From Streptococcus oralis (lineage in GTDB: Bacteria > Bacillota > Bacilli > Lactobacillales > Streptococcaceae), in NCBI GenBank assembly GCA_937930605.1, contig CALHBZ010000289.1:1-14811 (forward strand): 14,811 bases of DNA, in the 5' to 3' direction. The position numbers and the translations under genes were made by a program. Shown piece by piece: positions 7,986 to 14,196 of the stretch. The notes beneath the pieces were generated by a model. The model worked only from the letters and a program-made list of their open reading frames with translations. It made no database searches and was not told the origin of the DNA. Positions within the stretch are counted from its first letter, which is position 1, and every line of letters starts with the position of its first letter.

Positions 7986-9278
7986 ATGTTTAGATTTGAT
8001 GAAAAAGAATTTGTCGCAGAACTAGATCGCAAACGTAAGCAGCAATTCCTGAAGCGAGTAAGAGATTATGACGAGCAGATAGCTCCCACCATGAGACGGA
8101 GGGGATATAAACGGATAGATAGTACAGAGAGGACAGTTGTTTTTACATTTGGAGAGATGACCTTTTCTAGGAATCGCTGGCGAAAGGGAAAGAAAACTTG
8201 TTATCCTGTTGATGAGTGGCTAGGCTTAGAAAAGTATATGCGTTATTCTCCTGAGTTGATTTTTCACATGGCAAAACACGCTTCCGTTTTATCCTACCGT
8301 GAAGTTTGTCGAACAGTTAAGATGGCTTATCGCCTAGAGATAACAAAGGATGCTGTGTTGAAGTCTGTAAAAATGGCAGGTAGACTCTTTTCAGAGAGGG
8401 AACGTTATCGGCTGTTTAGAGGTGATGAGCAACCGAAAAAAATACAGGTAGATAAAATCTACCTGGAGGGAGATGGTGTGCTCGTCAAGACAACATCAAG
8501 CAATGATGAACGACACAATACAGACTTAGCCCATTTCCTGATTCATACTGGAGCGAAGAAGGTTGGTAATAATCGGTATGTACTAGAGAATAAACATGAG
8601 ATTATCCATACAAGCCATGAACAAGCAAAGGAAGAATTGATAGACTATCTCTGCAATCATTTTGAAATCACTGATCGAACTCTTCTTATCACTAACTCGG
8701 ACAATGGTAAAGGATATTCTCGCAGAATATTTCAAGAAATTAAGAAGGTCCTACGGATTAAACGTCATGAGCATTTCTGGGATGCTTATCATGTCAATGA
8801 AGAACTTAAAAGATTCCTGAAGCCGTACCCATCTACACTACTTGATCTTGCTTTTAGGGCCATCAAAAATCATCAGAAGAACCTGCTTCAGACCGTACTA
8901 GATACAGTTGAATCTCTCACAGAAAGTCAAGAAGCTCTTGATAATTTTTACAATTTTCGTAAGAAATTATTAAGAAATTTCTGTGACACTAGACCACCTA
9001 AACTTAGAGGGTTATCCTCACGTGGTATCGGAGTAATGGAGAGTCAGCACCGAAAGGTTACTTACCGTATGAAACATCGAGGGATGTATTGGTCCATCGA
9101 AGGGGCTTCTACTATGTCCAGAATGATACTCCTTGAACGAATTGATCAGCTATACAATCTATTTTTTGGATCTTGGAGACAAGAGTATGAAGAATTTAGG
9201 GATACGGGACTAGGTGCAGGATTTCGTATTAACCATAGGCCGCACAAAGCTGTTATCAGAAAAAGAGGGCATAAATAA
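7986..9278 (+). CDS. ISLre2/UPF0236-type DDE transposase (Mutator superfamily)
   Basis: The 430-residue product has the UPF0236/ISLre2 layout: a basic N-terminal DNA-binding region (about 1-135) and an RNase H-like catalytic core. Likely catalytic residues are D163 (LEGDGVLVK), D239 (TNSDNGKGY) and E352 (GVMESQ). The Mutator-superfamily C/D(2)H signature is present as W-D266-A-Y-H269. All three acidic residues are in place and the frame is intact, so it is probably active. Mutator-like transposases drive the TnGBS family of streptococcal ICEs, replacing an integrase, and its place beside the relaxase at the element end supports that role here. No ATG, GTG or TTG lies in frame between 7944 (stop) and 7986. 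An ordinary ISLre2 insertion sequence is the main alternative. Confidence 0.85.
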   Translation: MFRFDEKEFVAELDRKRKQQFLKRVRDYDEQIAPTMRRRGYKRIDSTERTVVFTFGEMTFSRNRWRKGKKTCYPVDEWLGLEKYMRYSPELIFHMAKHASVLSYREVCRTVKMAYRLEITKDAVLKSVKMAGRLFSERERYRLFRGDEQPKKIQVDKIYLEGDGVLVKTTSSNDERHNTDLAHFLIHTGAKKVGNNRYVLENKHEIIHTSHEQAKEELIDYLCNHFEITDRTLLITNSDNGKGYSRRIFQEIKKVLRIKRHEHFWDAYHVNEELKRFLKPYPSTLLDLAFRAIKNHQKNLLQTVLDTVESLTESQEALDNFYNFRKKLLRNFCDTRPPKLRGLSSRGIGVMESQHRKVTYRMKHRGMYWSIEGASTMSRMILLERIDQLYNLFFGSWRQEYEEFRDTGLGAGFRINHRPHKAVIRKRGHK

Positions 9279-9290
9279 TACAAAAAGGCA

Positions 9291-9334
9291 GACAAAAGCC
9301 TCTAAAAAAAGATTTTTTTAGAGGTGTTTTTGTC
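9291..9334 (+). terminator. Long-stem terminator after the transposase gene
   Basis: The arms GACAAAA-CCTCTAAAAAAA and TTTTTTTAGAGG-TTTTGTC pair with only small internal loops (12 perfect inner base pairs plus 7 outer). The outer 3' arm doubles as a T-rich tail. It can act in both directions because A-rich and T-rich flanks are symmetrical. It insulates the transposase from the noncoding stretch that follows. Confidence 0.8.
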
Positions 9335-9353
9335 ATGTTTTTATACAAAATAG

Positions 9354-9382
9354 TTGCTTTTTTGCCTAATGTGTGTTACAAT
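9354..9382 (+). promoter_or_regulatory. Plus-strand promoter facing the minus-strand sRNA
   Basis: TTGCTT (9354-9359) and TACAAT (9377-9382) are separated by 17 bases, with an extended -10 TG at 9374-9375. Start would be near 9389. The RNA would run through the whole sRNA gene in antisense. No start codon with an open frame follows it, so any product would be noncoding. No clear terminator is seen on this strand before 9630. Confidence 0.5.
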
Positions 9383-9396
9383 AATAGAGTAAATAA

Positions 9397-9432
9397 AAAC
9401 GAAAAAGGTGTAGAAGCAGCAACTTCTACACC
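9397..9432 (-). terminator. Intrinsic terminator of the minus-strand sRNA
   Basis: A perfect 10-base-pair stem (GGTGTAGAAG/CTTCTACACC on either strand) is followed, on the minus strand only, by TTTTTCGTTTTT. On the plus strand ACCG follows, so the signal is directional. This is the strongest single piece of evidence that a minus-strand transcript is made here. Confidence 0.75.
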
Positions 9433-9469
9433 ACCGATTAAGACAAACACACACTTTGCTTAATCAGTC
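9397..9469 (-). ncRNA. Predicted two-hairpin small RNA (about 73 nt)
   Basis: Reading the minus strand from the promoter at 9506-9477, the RNA would start near 9469. Hairpin 1 (9465-9436) has an 11-base-pair stem, GATTAAGCAAA against TTTG-U-CTTAATC with one bulge, and a seven-base loop GUGUGUG. Hairpin 2 (9432-9407) is a perfect 10-base-pair stem GGTGTAGAAG/CTTCTACACC with a six-base loop, followed by a U-rich tail. There is no open frame in it. Size, structure and the opposed promoter resemble antisense RNAs such as the RNAII antitoxins of Fst/par loci, but I see no toxin gene next to it. The GU-repeat loop is the likely contact region. An ACACACA segment lies a little further along on the same strand (9377-9369). 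Confidence 0.5.
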
Positions 9470-9476
9470 AAACAAT

Positions 9477-9506
9477 ATTGTAGCATAAATAGTGCAATAT
9501 AGTCAA
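9477..9506 (-). promoter_or_regulatory. Minus-strand sRNA promoter
   Basis: On the minus strand, TTGACT (9506-9501) and TACAAT (9482-9477) are 18 bases apart, with an extended -10 TG (ATGCTACAAT). This is close to the sigma-A consensus and ends 8 bases before a G suitable as the first base. Confidence 0.65.
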
Positions 9507-9630
9507 GGGCTGGGGTAAAGTGAGGAACTTTTTCCAGTTTTTTTGTCTGAAAAATCTCGCTTTCTTATTGAGTTATAAGGATATTTGATTATTCCCAAAA
9601 ATTTAGACACAAACAAATCTGAAAAAAGTG
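9507..9630. other. Noncoding stretch with candidate ICE right end
   Basis: No open frame of note, tRNA or strong hairpin is seen. The segment TTATTCCCAAAAATTTAGACACAAAC lies immediately inside position 9614, the point 16 bases upstream of the tRNA -35 box. Read inward it begins GTTTGTGTCTAAATTTTTGG, a plausible terminal inverted repeat, but its partner at the other end of the element is outside the window. Two copies of TCTGAAAAA (9546 and 9618) are probably chance. Confidence 0.35.
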
Positions 9631-9659
9631 TTGACAAAGATTTTGAAAGTTGATATACT
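9631..9659 (+). promoter_or_regulatory. Sigma-A promoter of tRNA-Leu
   Basis: TTGACA (9631-9636), 17-base spacer, TGATATACT (extended -10, box at 9654-9659). Start near 9667, 8 bases before the mature tRNA. This is a near-consensus stable-RNA promoter and the likely landmark for the ICE insertion just upstream. Confidence 0.88.
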
Positions 9660-9674
9660 AGTAAAGTAATCGAC

Positions 9675-9760
9675 GCGGGGATGGCGGAATTGGCAGACGC
9701 GCAGGACTAAGGATCCTGTGACCGCTTTAGGTCGTGAGGGTTCAAGTCCCTCTCTCCGCA
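9675..9760 (+). tRNA. tRNA-Leu (anticodon AAG)
   Basis: The acceptor arms GCGGGGA and TCTCCGC pair with one G-U, and A is the discriminator. The anticodon arm is CAGGA-CTAAGGA-TCCTG, placing AAG at 9709-9711. A long variable arm (GACC/GGTC) shows the class II type expected of leucine tRNAs. The T-arm GAGGG-TTCAAGT-CCCTC is canonical. CCA is not encoded. A at position 34 would normally be deaminated to inosine to read CUU and CUC (and possibly CUA). Confidence 0.96.
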
Positions 9761-9767
9761 TAGGGTA

Positions 9768-9800
9768 AGAGTTAGCTTTGGCTAGCTCTTTTTGTTTTTC
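9768..9800 (+). terminator. tRNA-Leu terminator
   Basis: AGAGTTAGC-TTTG-GCTAGCTCT (one G-U pair) followed by TTTTGTTTTT, beginning 8 bases after the tRNA. Confidence 0.85.
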
Positions 9801-9844
9801 TAAAGAAGACTAGAGAAGGCATTTTGGATATCGAAAGCTATCGG

Positions 9845-9886
9845 CATCAAGAACCATCAATCATAGAATGGAGTCGGTTTTTGATG
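9845..9886. repeat. Imperfect inverted repeat between two terminators
   Basis: CATCAAGAACC and GGTTTTTGATG pair over 11 positions with one G-U around a 20-base loop. The 110 bases between the two terminators hold no gene I can support. This may be a relic of a lost gene or a small repeat. I do not recognise it as BOX, RUP or SPRITE. Confidence 0.3.
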
Positions 9887-9909
9887 GGTAAAACGTGTTC
9901 TAATATGAG

Positions 9910-9944
9910 GAAAGTTAGCTCTTGCTAGCTTTCTTCATTTTTTC
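9910..9944 (+). terminator. Second terminator-like hairpin before vex1
   Basis: GAAAGTTAGC-TCTT-GCTAGCTTTC, a perfect 10-base-pair stem, then TTCATTTTTT. Its core GTTAGCT...GCTAGC repeats that of the tRNA terminator 140 bases upstream, suggesting local duplication. It would block any read-through into vex1. Confidence 0.65.
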
Positions 9945-9970
9945 AACAGATAAATCAAAAATTTTTTTCG

Positions 9971-10004
9971 ATTTCATAAACATTTCATATTTGGATTTTA
10001 TAAT
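9971..10004 (+). promoter_or_regulatory. vex1 promoter with 11-bp-phased direct repeats
   Basis: A consensus -10 box TATAAT lies at 9999-10004, but no good -35 box is found 16-18 bases upstream. In its place are two perfect copies of ATTTCATA (9971-9978 and 9982-9989) spaced 11 bases apart, plus a third near-copy ATTTTATA at 9995 running into the -10. Direct repeats at one helical turn are typical of OmpR/PhoB-type regulator sites in activated promoters lacking a -35. VncR, encoded downstream, belongs to that class. Confidence 0.55.
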
Positions 10005-10029
10005 AGTCTTACAAATATGGAGGTGACAA

Positions 10030-11307
10030 ATGAATCCAATCCAAAGAGCTTGGGCTTATGTCAGCAGAAAACGACTGAGAAGTTTTATTTTATTTCTGAT
10101 TTTATTGGTCCTATTGGCCGGAATTTCAGCCTGTTTGACTCTGATGAAGTCCAACAAAACAGTAGAAAGCAATCTTTACAAATCACTCAACACATCTTTT
10201 TCTATCAAAAAGATAGAAAATGGACAGACCTTCAAGTTGTCGGACCTAGCATCCGTGAGCAAGATTAAGGGACTGGAAAATGTCTCTCCTGAACTTGAGA
10301 CGGTCGCAAAACTGAAAGACAAGGAAGCGGTGAGTGGTGAGCAGAGCGTAGAACGTGATGATTTGTCAGCTGCAGACAAGAACTTGGTTAGCTTAACGGC
10401 TCTTGAAGATTCATCCAAGGATGTCACTTTTACCAGTTCGGCTTTCAATATAAAAGAAGGGCGACACCTTCAAAAAGGGGACTCCAAGAAAATCCTCATC
10501 CACGAAGAGTTGGCCAAGAAGAACGGTCTTTCGCTTCATGACAAGATTGGCTTGGATGCTGGTCAGTCAGAAGCTGGAAAAGGGCAAACAGTTGAATTTG
10601 AAATTGTCGGCATCTTTTCTGGTAAAAAACAAGAGAAATTCACAGGCTTATCTTCTGACTTCAGTGAAAACCAGGTCTTTACAGACTATGAAAGCAGCCA
10701 AACCCTTCTGGGAAATAGTGAACCGCAGGTCAGTGCAGCGCGCTTCTATGTGGAAAATCCTAAGGAAATGGACGGACTCATGAAGCAGGTGGAAAACTTG
10801 GCTTTGGAAAGTCAAGGTTACCAAGTCGAGAAGGAAAATAAGGCCTTTGAACAAATCAAAGACTCAGTGGCAACCTTCCAAACCTTCCTCACCATCTTCC
10901 TTTATGGGATGTTGATAGCAGGAGCTGGAGCCTTAATTTTGGTCTTGTCTCTCTGGTTGAGAGAAAGGGTCTACGAAGTGGGGATTTTACTCGCACTTGG
11001 AAAAGGCAAGAGTTCGATCTTCCTCCAGTTCTGTTTAGAGGTAGTTTTGGTATCTCTTGGAGCTTTGCTTCCAGCATTTGTTGCAGGAAACGCCATCACA
11101 TCCTATTTACTCCAAACTGTACTAGCCAGTGGAGATCAGGCAACCTTACAGGACACGCTGGCCAAAGCAAGTGGTCTATCAACCAGTCTCCTATCCTTTG
11201 CAGAATCCTATGTCTTTCTGCTCCTGATTGGTTGCTTATCTGTAGCCCTTTGTTTCGTATTTCTATTCAGAAAATCGCCGAAAGAAATTTTATCATCTAT
11301 TAGTTAA
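10030..11307 (+). CDS. vex1: Vex1 ABC transporter permease (FtsX/MacB type)
   Basis: A 425-residue permease with one N-terminal membrane segment (about 19-38), a large extracytoplasmic domain (about 40-280) and three C-terminal segments (about 286-310, 328-352, 396-416). This is the MacB/FtsX layout, and the motif REVYEVGILLALG-like stretch (RERVYEVGILLALG) after segment 2 is the coupling region to the ATPase. The order permease-ATPase-permease-regulator-kinase and the lengths match the pneumococcal vex locus. Such transporters use a mechanotransmission cycle, often to export peptides; the pneumococcal locus was linked to the Pep27 peptide and vancomycin tolerance, and that link is disputed. 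GGAGGTGA precedes the ATG. It is the first gene of the operon. Confidence 0.92.
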   Translation: MNPIQRAWAYVSRKRLRSFILFLILLVLLAGISACLTLMKSNKTVESNLYKSLNTSFSIKKIENGQTFKLSDLASVSKIKGLENVSPELETVAKLKDKEAVSGEQSVERDDLSAADKNLVSLTALEDSSKDVTFTSSAFNIKEGRHLQKGDSKKILIHEELAKKNGLSLHDKIGLDAGQSEAGKGQTVEFEIVGIFSGKKQEKFTGLSSDFSENQVFTDYESSQTLLGNSEPQVSAARFYVENPKEMDGLMKQVENLALESQGYQVEKENKAFEQIKDSVATFQTFLTIFLYGMLIAGAGALILVLSLWLRERVYEVGILLALGKGKSSIFLQFCLEVVLVSLGALLPAFVAGNAITSYLLQTVLASGDQATLQDTLAKASGLSTSLLSFAESYVFLLLIGCLSVALCFVFLFRKSPKEILSSIS

Positions 11308-11319
11308 GAAGGAGAAATC

Positions 11320-11967
11320 ATGACTTTATTACAATTACAAGATGTTACCTACCGTTATAAAAACACTGCTGAGGCAGTTTTATATCAGATCAAGTATAAT
11401 TTTGAACCCGGAAAATTTTATAGTATCATTGGTGAGTCAGGAGCTGGAAAATCCACTCTCTTGTCCCTGCTGGCTGGTCTAGATAGTCCTGTTGAAGGTT
11501 CTATCCTTTTCCAAGGAGAGGATATTCGGAATAAGGGATATTCTTACCATCGCATGCACCATATTTCCCTGGTCTTTCAAAATTATAACTTGATAGATTA
11601 TCTTTCTCCGCTGGAAAATATCCGCTTGGTCAACAAAAAGGCAAGCAAGGATACACTTCTTGAACTTGGTTTGGATGAAAGTCAGATCAAGCGGAACGTT
11701 CTCCAGTTATCAGGTGGTCAACAGCAACGTGTAGCCATCGCTCGCAGTTTAGTCTCAGAAGCTCCAGTTATTCTAGCTGATGAGCCAACAGGAAATCTGG
11801 ATCCTAAAACTGCTGGAGATATTATCGAACTGCTCAAGTCACTTGCCGAGAAAACAGGTAAATGTGTGATCGTCGTCACTCACAGTAAAGAAGTGGCACA
11901 AGCATCAGATATTACACTTGAATTGAAGAATAAGAAACTTACTGAAACTCGCAATACTACAAAATAA
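11320..11967 (+). CDS. vex2: Vex2 ABC transporter ATP-binding protein
   Basis: A 215-residue cytoplasmic ATPase with all ABC motifs in order: Walker A G38-ESGAGKST, Q-loop Q87, signature LSGGQQQR (130-137), Walker B VILADE (150-155), D-loop D161 and switch H188. This is the MacB/LolD subclass, which pairs with FtsX-type permeases. It starts 12 bases after vex1 with AAGGAGA as ribosome binding site, and is followed by the second permease. It powers the Vex1/Vex3 heterodimer. Confidence 0.95.
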   Translation: MTLLQLQDVTYRYKNTAEAVLYQIKYNFEPGKFYSIIGESGAGKSTLLSLLAGLDSPVEGSILFQGEDIRNKGYSYHRMHHISLVFQNYNLIDYLSPLENIRLVNKKASKDTLLELGLDESQIKRNVLQLSGGQQQRVAIARSLVSEAPVILADEPTGNLDPKTAGDIIELLKSLAEKTGKCVIVVTHSKEVAQASDITLELKNKKLTETRNTTK

Positions 11968-12017
11968 GATGAGCTTGTTTTGATAGCATTATGAAATCAA
12001 ATCTAGAAAGGGAACCT

Positions 12018-13397
12018 ATGTTACACAACGCATTTGCCTATGTTACAAGGAAGTTTTTCAAATCGATTGTTATCTTCCTGATTATTCTCCTCATGGCGAG
12101 CTTGAGTTTGGTCGGCTTGTCGATCAAGGGAGCTACTGCCAAGGCTTCTCAGGAGACTTTTAAAAATATCACCAATAGCTTCTCCATGCAAATCAATCGT
12201 CGCGTCAATCAAGGGACGCCACGTGGTTCTGGGAATATCAAGGGTGAGGATATCAAAAAAATCACCGAAAACAAGGCCATCGAGTCTTATGTTAAACGCA
12301 TCAACGCTATCGGAGATTTGACTGGATACGACCTCATCGAAACGCCAGAAACCAAGAAAAATCTCACTGCAGACCGTGCCAAACGGTTTGGAAGCAGTTT
12401 GATGATTACAGGTGTCAATGACTCCTCTAAAGAAGACAAGTTTGTCTCTGGCTCATATAAGCTGGTTGAAGGTGAGCACCTAACCAACGACGACAAAGAC
12501 AAGATCCTCATGCACAAGGACTTGGCAGCCAAACACGGCTGGAAAGTCGGAGATAAGGTCAAATTAGACTCCAATATCTACGATGCAGACAATGAAAAAG
12601 GTGCCAAGGAAACAGTCGAAGTGACAATCAAGGGACTCTTTGATGGTCACAATAAGTCAGCAGTAACCTACTCACAAGAACTCTATGAAAACACAGCTAT
12701 CACAGACATTCACACTGCTGCAAAACTTTATGGATACACAGAAGACACAGCTATTTATGGGGACGCAACCTTCTTTGTAACAGCAGACAAGAACTTGGAT
12801 GACGTCATGAAAGAGTTGAATGGTATCAGTGGTATCAACTGGAAGAGCTACACACTTGTGAAGAGCTCCTCTAACTACCCAGCTCTAGAGCAATCCATCT
12901 CTGGTATGTACAAGATGGCCAACCTCCTCTTCTGGGGTAGCTTGAGCTTCTCAGTTCTTCTCCTTGCACTCTTGCTCAGTCTTTGGATCAATGCCCGTCG
13001 CAAGGAAGTGGGAATTCTCCTCTCTATCGGTCTCAAGCAGGCAAGTATCTTGGGGCAATTCATCACTGAATCTATCTTGATCGCCATCCCTGCTCTTGTT
13101 TCTGCTTACTTCCTAGCCAACTACACAGCCCGTGCCATCGGAAATACTGTTCTTGCCAATGTCACTTCAGGTGTTGCCAAGCAAGCCAGCAAGGCTGCTC
13201 AAGCCTCTAACCTTGGTGGTGGTGCAGAAGTAGACGGCTTTAGCAAGACCTTGTCGAGCCTAGACATTTCTATTCAGATATCAGACTTTTTCATCGTCTT
13301 TGTCCTTGCCTTGGTTCTAGTGGTTCTCGTTATGGCGCTTGCTTCAAGCAATCTTCTCAGAAAACAACCAAAAGAGCTCTTGCTCGATAGCGAATAA
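12018..13397 (+). CDS. vex3: Vex3 ABC transporter permease (FtsX/MacB type)
   Basis: A 459-residue permease with the same layout as Vex1: first membrane segment at about 15-36, an extracytoplasmic domain to about 298, and three segments at about 301-325, 345-370 and 425-448. The conserved element after segment 2 reads RRKEVGILLSIG. An in-frame ATG nine codons upstream (11991) would give 468 residues, but the ATG at 12018 has the better ribosome binding site (AAAGGGA, about 6 bases) and gives the length I recall for pneumococcal Vex3. It begins 50 bases after vex2. Paralogy with Vex1 indicates an ancient duplication. Ala/Ser-rich, low-complexity stretches occur near residues 385-405. Confidence 0.92.
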   Translation: MLHNAFAYVTRKFFKSIVIFLIILLMASLSLVGLSIKGATAKASQETFKNITNSFSMQINRRVNQGTPRGSGNIKGEDIKKITENKAIESYVKRINAIGDLTGYDLIETPETKKNLTADRAKRFGSSLMITGVNDSSKEDKFVSGSYKLVEGEHLTNDDKDKILMHKDLAAKHGWKVGDKVKLDSNIYDADNEKGAKETVEVTIKGLFDGHNKSAVTYSQELYENTAITDIHTAAKLYGYTEDTAIYGDATFFVTADKNLDDVMKELNGISGINWKSYTLVKSSSNYPALEQSISGMYKMANLLFWGSLSFSVLLLALLLSLWINARRKEVGILLSIGLKQASILGQFITESILIAIPALVSAYFLANYTARAIGNTVLANVTSGVAKQASKAAQASNLGGGAEVDGFSKTLSSLDISIQISDFFIVFVLALVLVVLVMALASSNLLRKQPKELLLDSE

Positions 13398-13402
13398 AAA
13401 AC

Positions 13403-13451
13403 TTGCTACCTATTCTCCCCTAAATGGGGTATAATATAGGTAGCATTTTTA
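13403..13451 (+). terminator. Nested hairpin terminator after vex3, with embedded TATAAT
   Basis: Outer arms TGCTACCTAT (13404-13413) and ATAGGTAGCA (13436-13445) pair perfectly. Inner CCCC/GGGG adds four pairs, and TTTTT follows. A consensus TATAAT (13430-13435) lies inside the 3' side of the hairpin and could be the -10 of a vncR promoter, but no -35 box is found at a normal distance. It separates transporter from regulator transcription. Confidence 0.75.
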
Positions 13452-13486
13452 TCTGTTTTGTCTTGATAAGGCCTCTTCCTTTCAGG

Positions 13487-13543
13487 ATGAAACAGAGAAG
13501 ATTTACAAGAAATTTAAAGGAATGTGAAACGTTTTTTCTATGA
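13487..13543 (+). CDS. Possible 18-residue leader peptide before vncR
   Basis: The frame reads MKQRRFTRNLKECETFFL, basic at first and hydrophobic at the end, and its TGA overlaps the vncR ATG (ATGA). It lies where pneumococcal pep27 is reported, but it does not resemble the Pep27 sequence I recall (beginning MRKEFHNVLSSGQ). No good ribosome binding site precedes the ATG. A TTG at 13463 would extend it to 26 residues. It may serve only to couple translation into vncR, or be chance. Confidence 0.25.
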   Translation: MKQRRFTRNLKECETFFL

Positions 13544-14196
13544 AAATTTTAATTGTAGAAGATGAAGAGATGATCCGTGAGGGAATCAGTGACTATTTGA
13601 CCGATTGTGGTTATGAAACCATTGAGGCAGCAGACGGTCAGGAAGCTCTAGAAAAATTTTCCAGCTATGAGGTGGCCCTGGTTTTACTGGATATCCAGAT
13701 GCCCAAGCTCAATGGTCTAGAAGTCCTAGTGGAGATTCGTAAAACCAGTCAGGTTCCTGTCTTGATGCTGACCGCCTTTCAAGATGAGGAATACAAGATG
13801 AGTGCTTTTGCTTCTCTAGCAGATGGCTATCTGGAAAAACCCTTCTCCCTCTCCCTCTTAAAAGTGAGGGTAGATGCGATCTTCAAGCGCTACTACGATA
13901 CGGGACGAGTCTTCTCCTATAAGGATACCAAGGTGGATTTTGAGAGTTACAGTGCAAGCCTCGCAGGTCAAGAAGTGGCCATCAATGCCAAAGAGTTGGA
14001 AATTCTGGACTATCTGGTGAAAAATGAAGGCCGAGCCTTGACTCGTTCTCAGATAATCGATGCTGTCTGGAAGGCTACAGATGAGGTCCCCTTTGACCGT
14101 GTTATTGATGTTTATATCAAAGAACTACGCAAAAAGCTAGACTTGGATTGCATCCTCACTGTGCGCAATGTTGGTTATAAATTGGAGCGAAAATGA
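13540..14196 (+). CDS. vncR: VncR response regulator (OmpR/PhoB family)
   Basis: The receiver domain (1-120) has the acidic pair E7-D8, phosphorylation site D51 in LLDIQMP, T78 and K100, so it is complete. A winged-helix DNA-binding domain follows (about 125-217, including the recognition-region RVIDVYIKELRKKL and the C-terminal hairpin TVRNVGYKLE). At 218 residues it matches the family and pneumococcal VncR. The ATG is preceded by a poor ribosome binding site: AAAGGA is about 18 bases away. The start overlaps a short upstream frame, so coupling or a weak start is possible. The stop overlaps the vncS ATG (ATGA). Likely target: the vex1 promoter repeats. Confidence 0.92.
   Translation: MKILIVEDEEMIREGISDYLTDCGYETIEAADGQEALEKFSSYEVALVLLDIQMPKLNGLEVLVEIRKTSQVPVLMLTAFQDEEYKMSAFASLADGYLEKPFSLSLLKVRVDAIFKRYYDTGRVFSYKDTKVDFESYSASLAGQEVAINAKELEILDYLVKNEGRALTRSQIIDAVWKATDEVPFDRVIDVYIKELRKKLDLDCILTVRNVGYKLERK

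Larger units (their letters stand above)
1..9614. mobile_element. Right-hand part of an integrative and conjugative element (TnGBS-like)
   Basis: This block encodes a coupling ATPase, a polyvalent transfer-associated protein, MobC, a MOBP relaxase and a Mutator/ISLre2-type DDE transposase, all on the plus strand. These are the conjugation and transposition modules of an ICE. The left part lies outside the window. The right boundary is inferred, not seen: TnGBS-type elements are known to insert about 15-17 bp upstream of the -35 box of sigma-A promoters, and the tRNA-Leu -35 box starts at 9631, which puts the end near 9614. No integrase gene and no second end are visible for confirmation. The alternative is an ISLre2 insertion sequence lying at the edge of a different ICE. 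Confidence 0.6.

Noticed and set aside
9267..9344. Minus-strand 26-codon frame ending in a hydrophobic stretch (FCIIYALFF)
   Set aside because: It is the complement of the transposase terminator and gene end, with no ribosome binding site or promoter close by.
9335..9463. 42-codon plus-strand frame beginning MFLYKIVAFLPN, with GAGGTG 8 bases upstream
   Set aside because: It starts at the last base of the terminator, contains a promoter in its middle and runs across the sRNA hairpins. It does not look like an Fst-type toxin (no hydrophobic helix plus charged tail).
9546..9626. Two TCTGAAAAA copies as a possible 9-bp target duplication
   Set aside because: They enclose only 63 bases with no element, and A-rich words recur here by chance.
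9736..9760. 3' end of the tRNA as an ICE attachment site
   Set aside because: The ICE genes lie on the 5' side of the tRNA, no repeat of the tRNA 3' end is seen in the window, and no integrase is present.
9279..10029. Pneumococcal BOX or RUP repeats in the spacers
   Set aside because: The spacer sequences do not match the boxA/boxC or RUP sequences I know.
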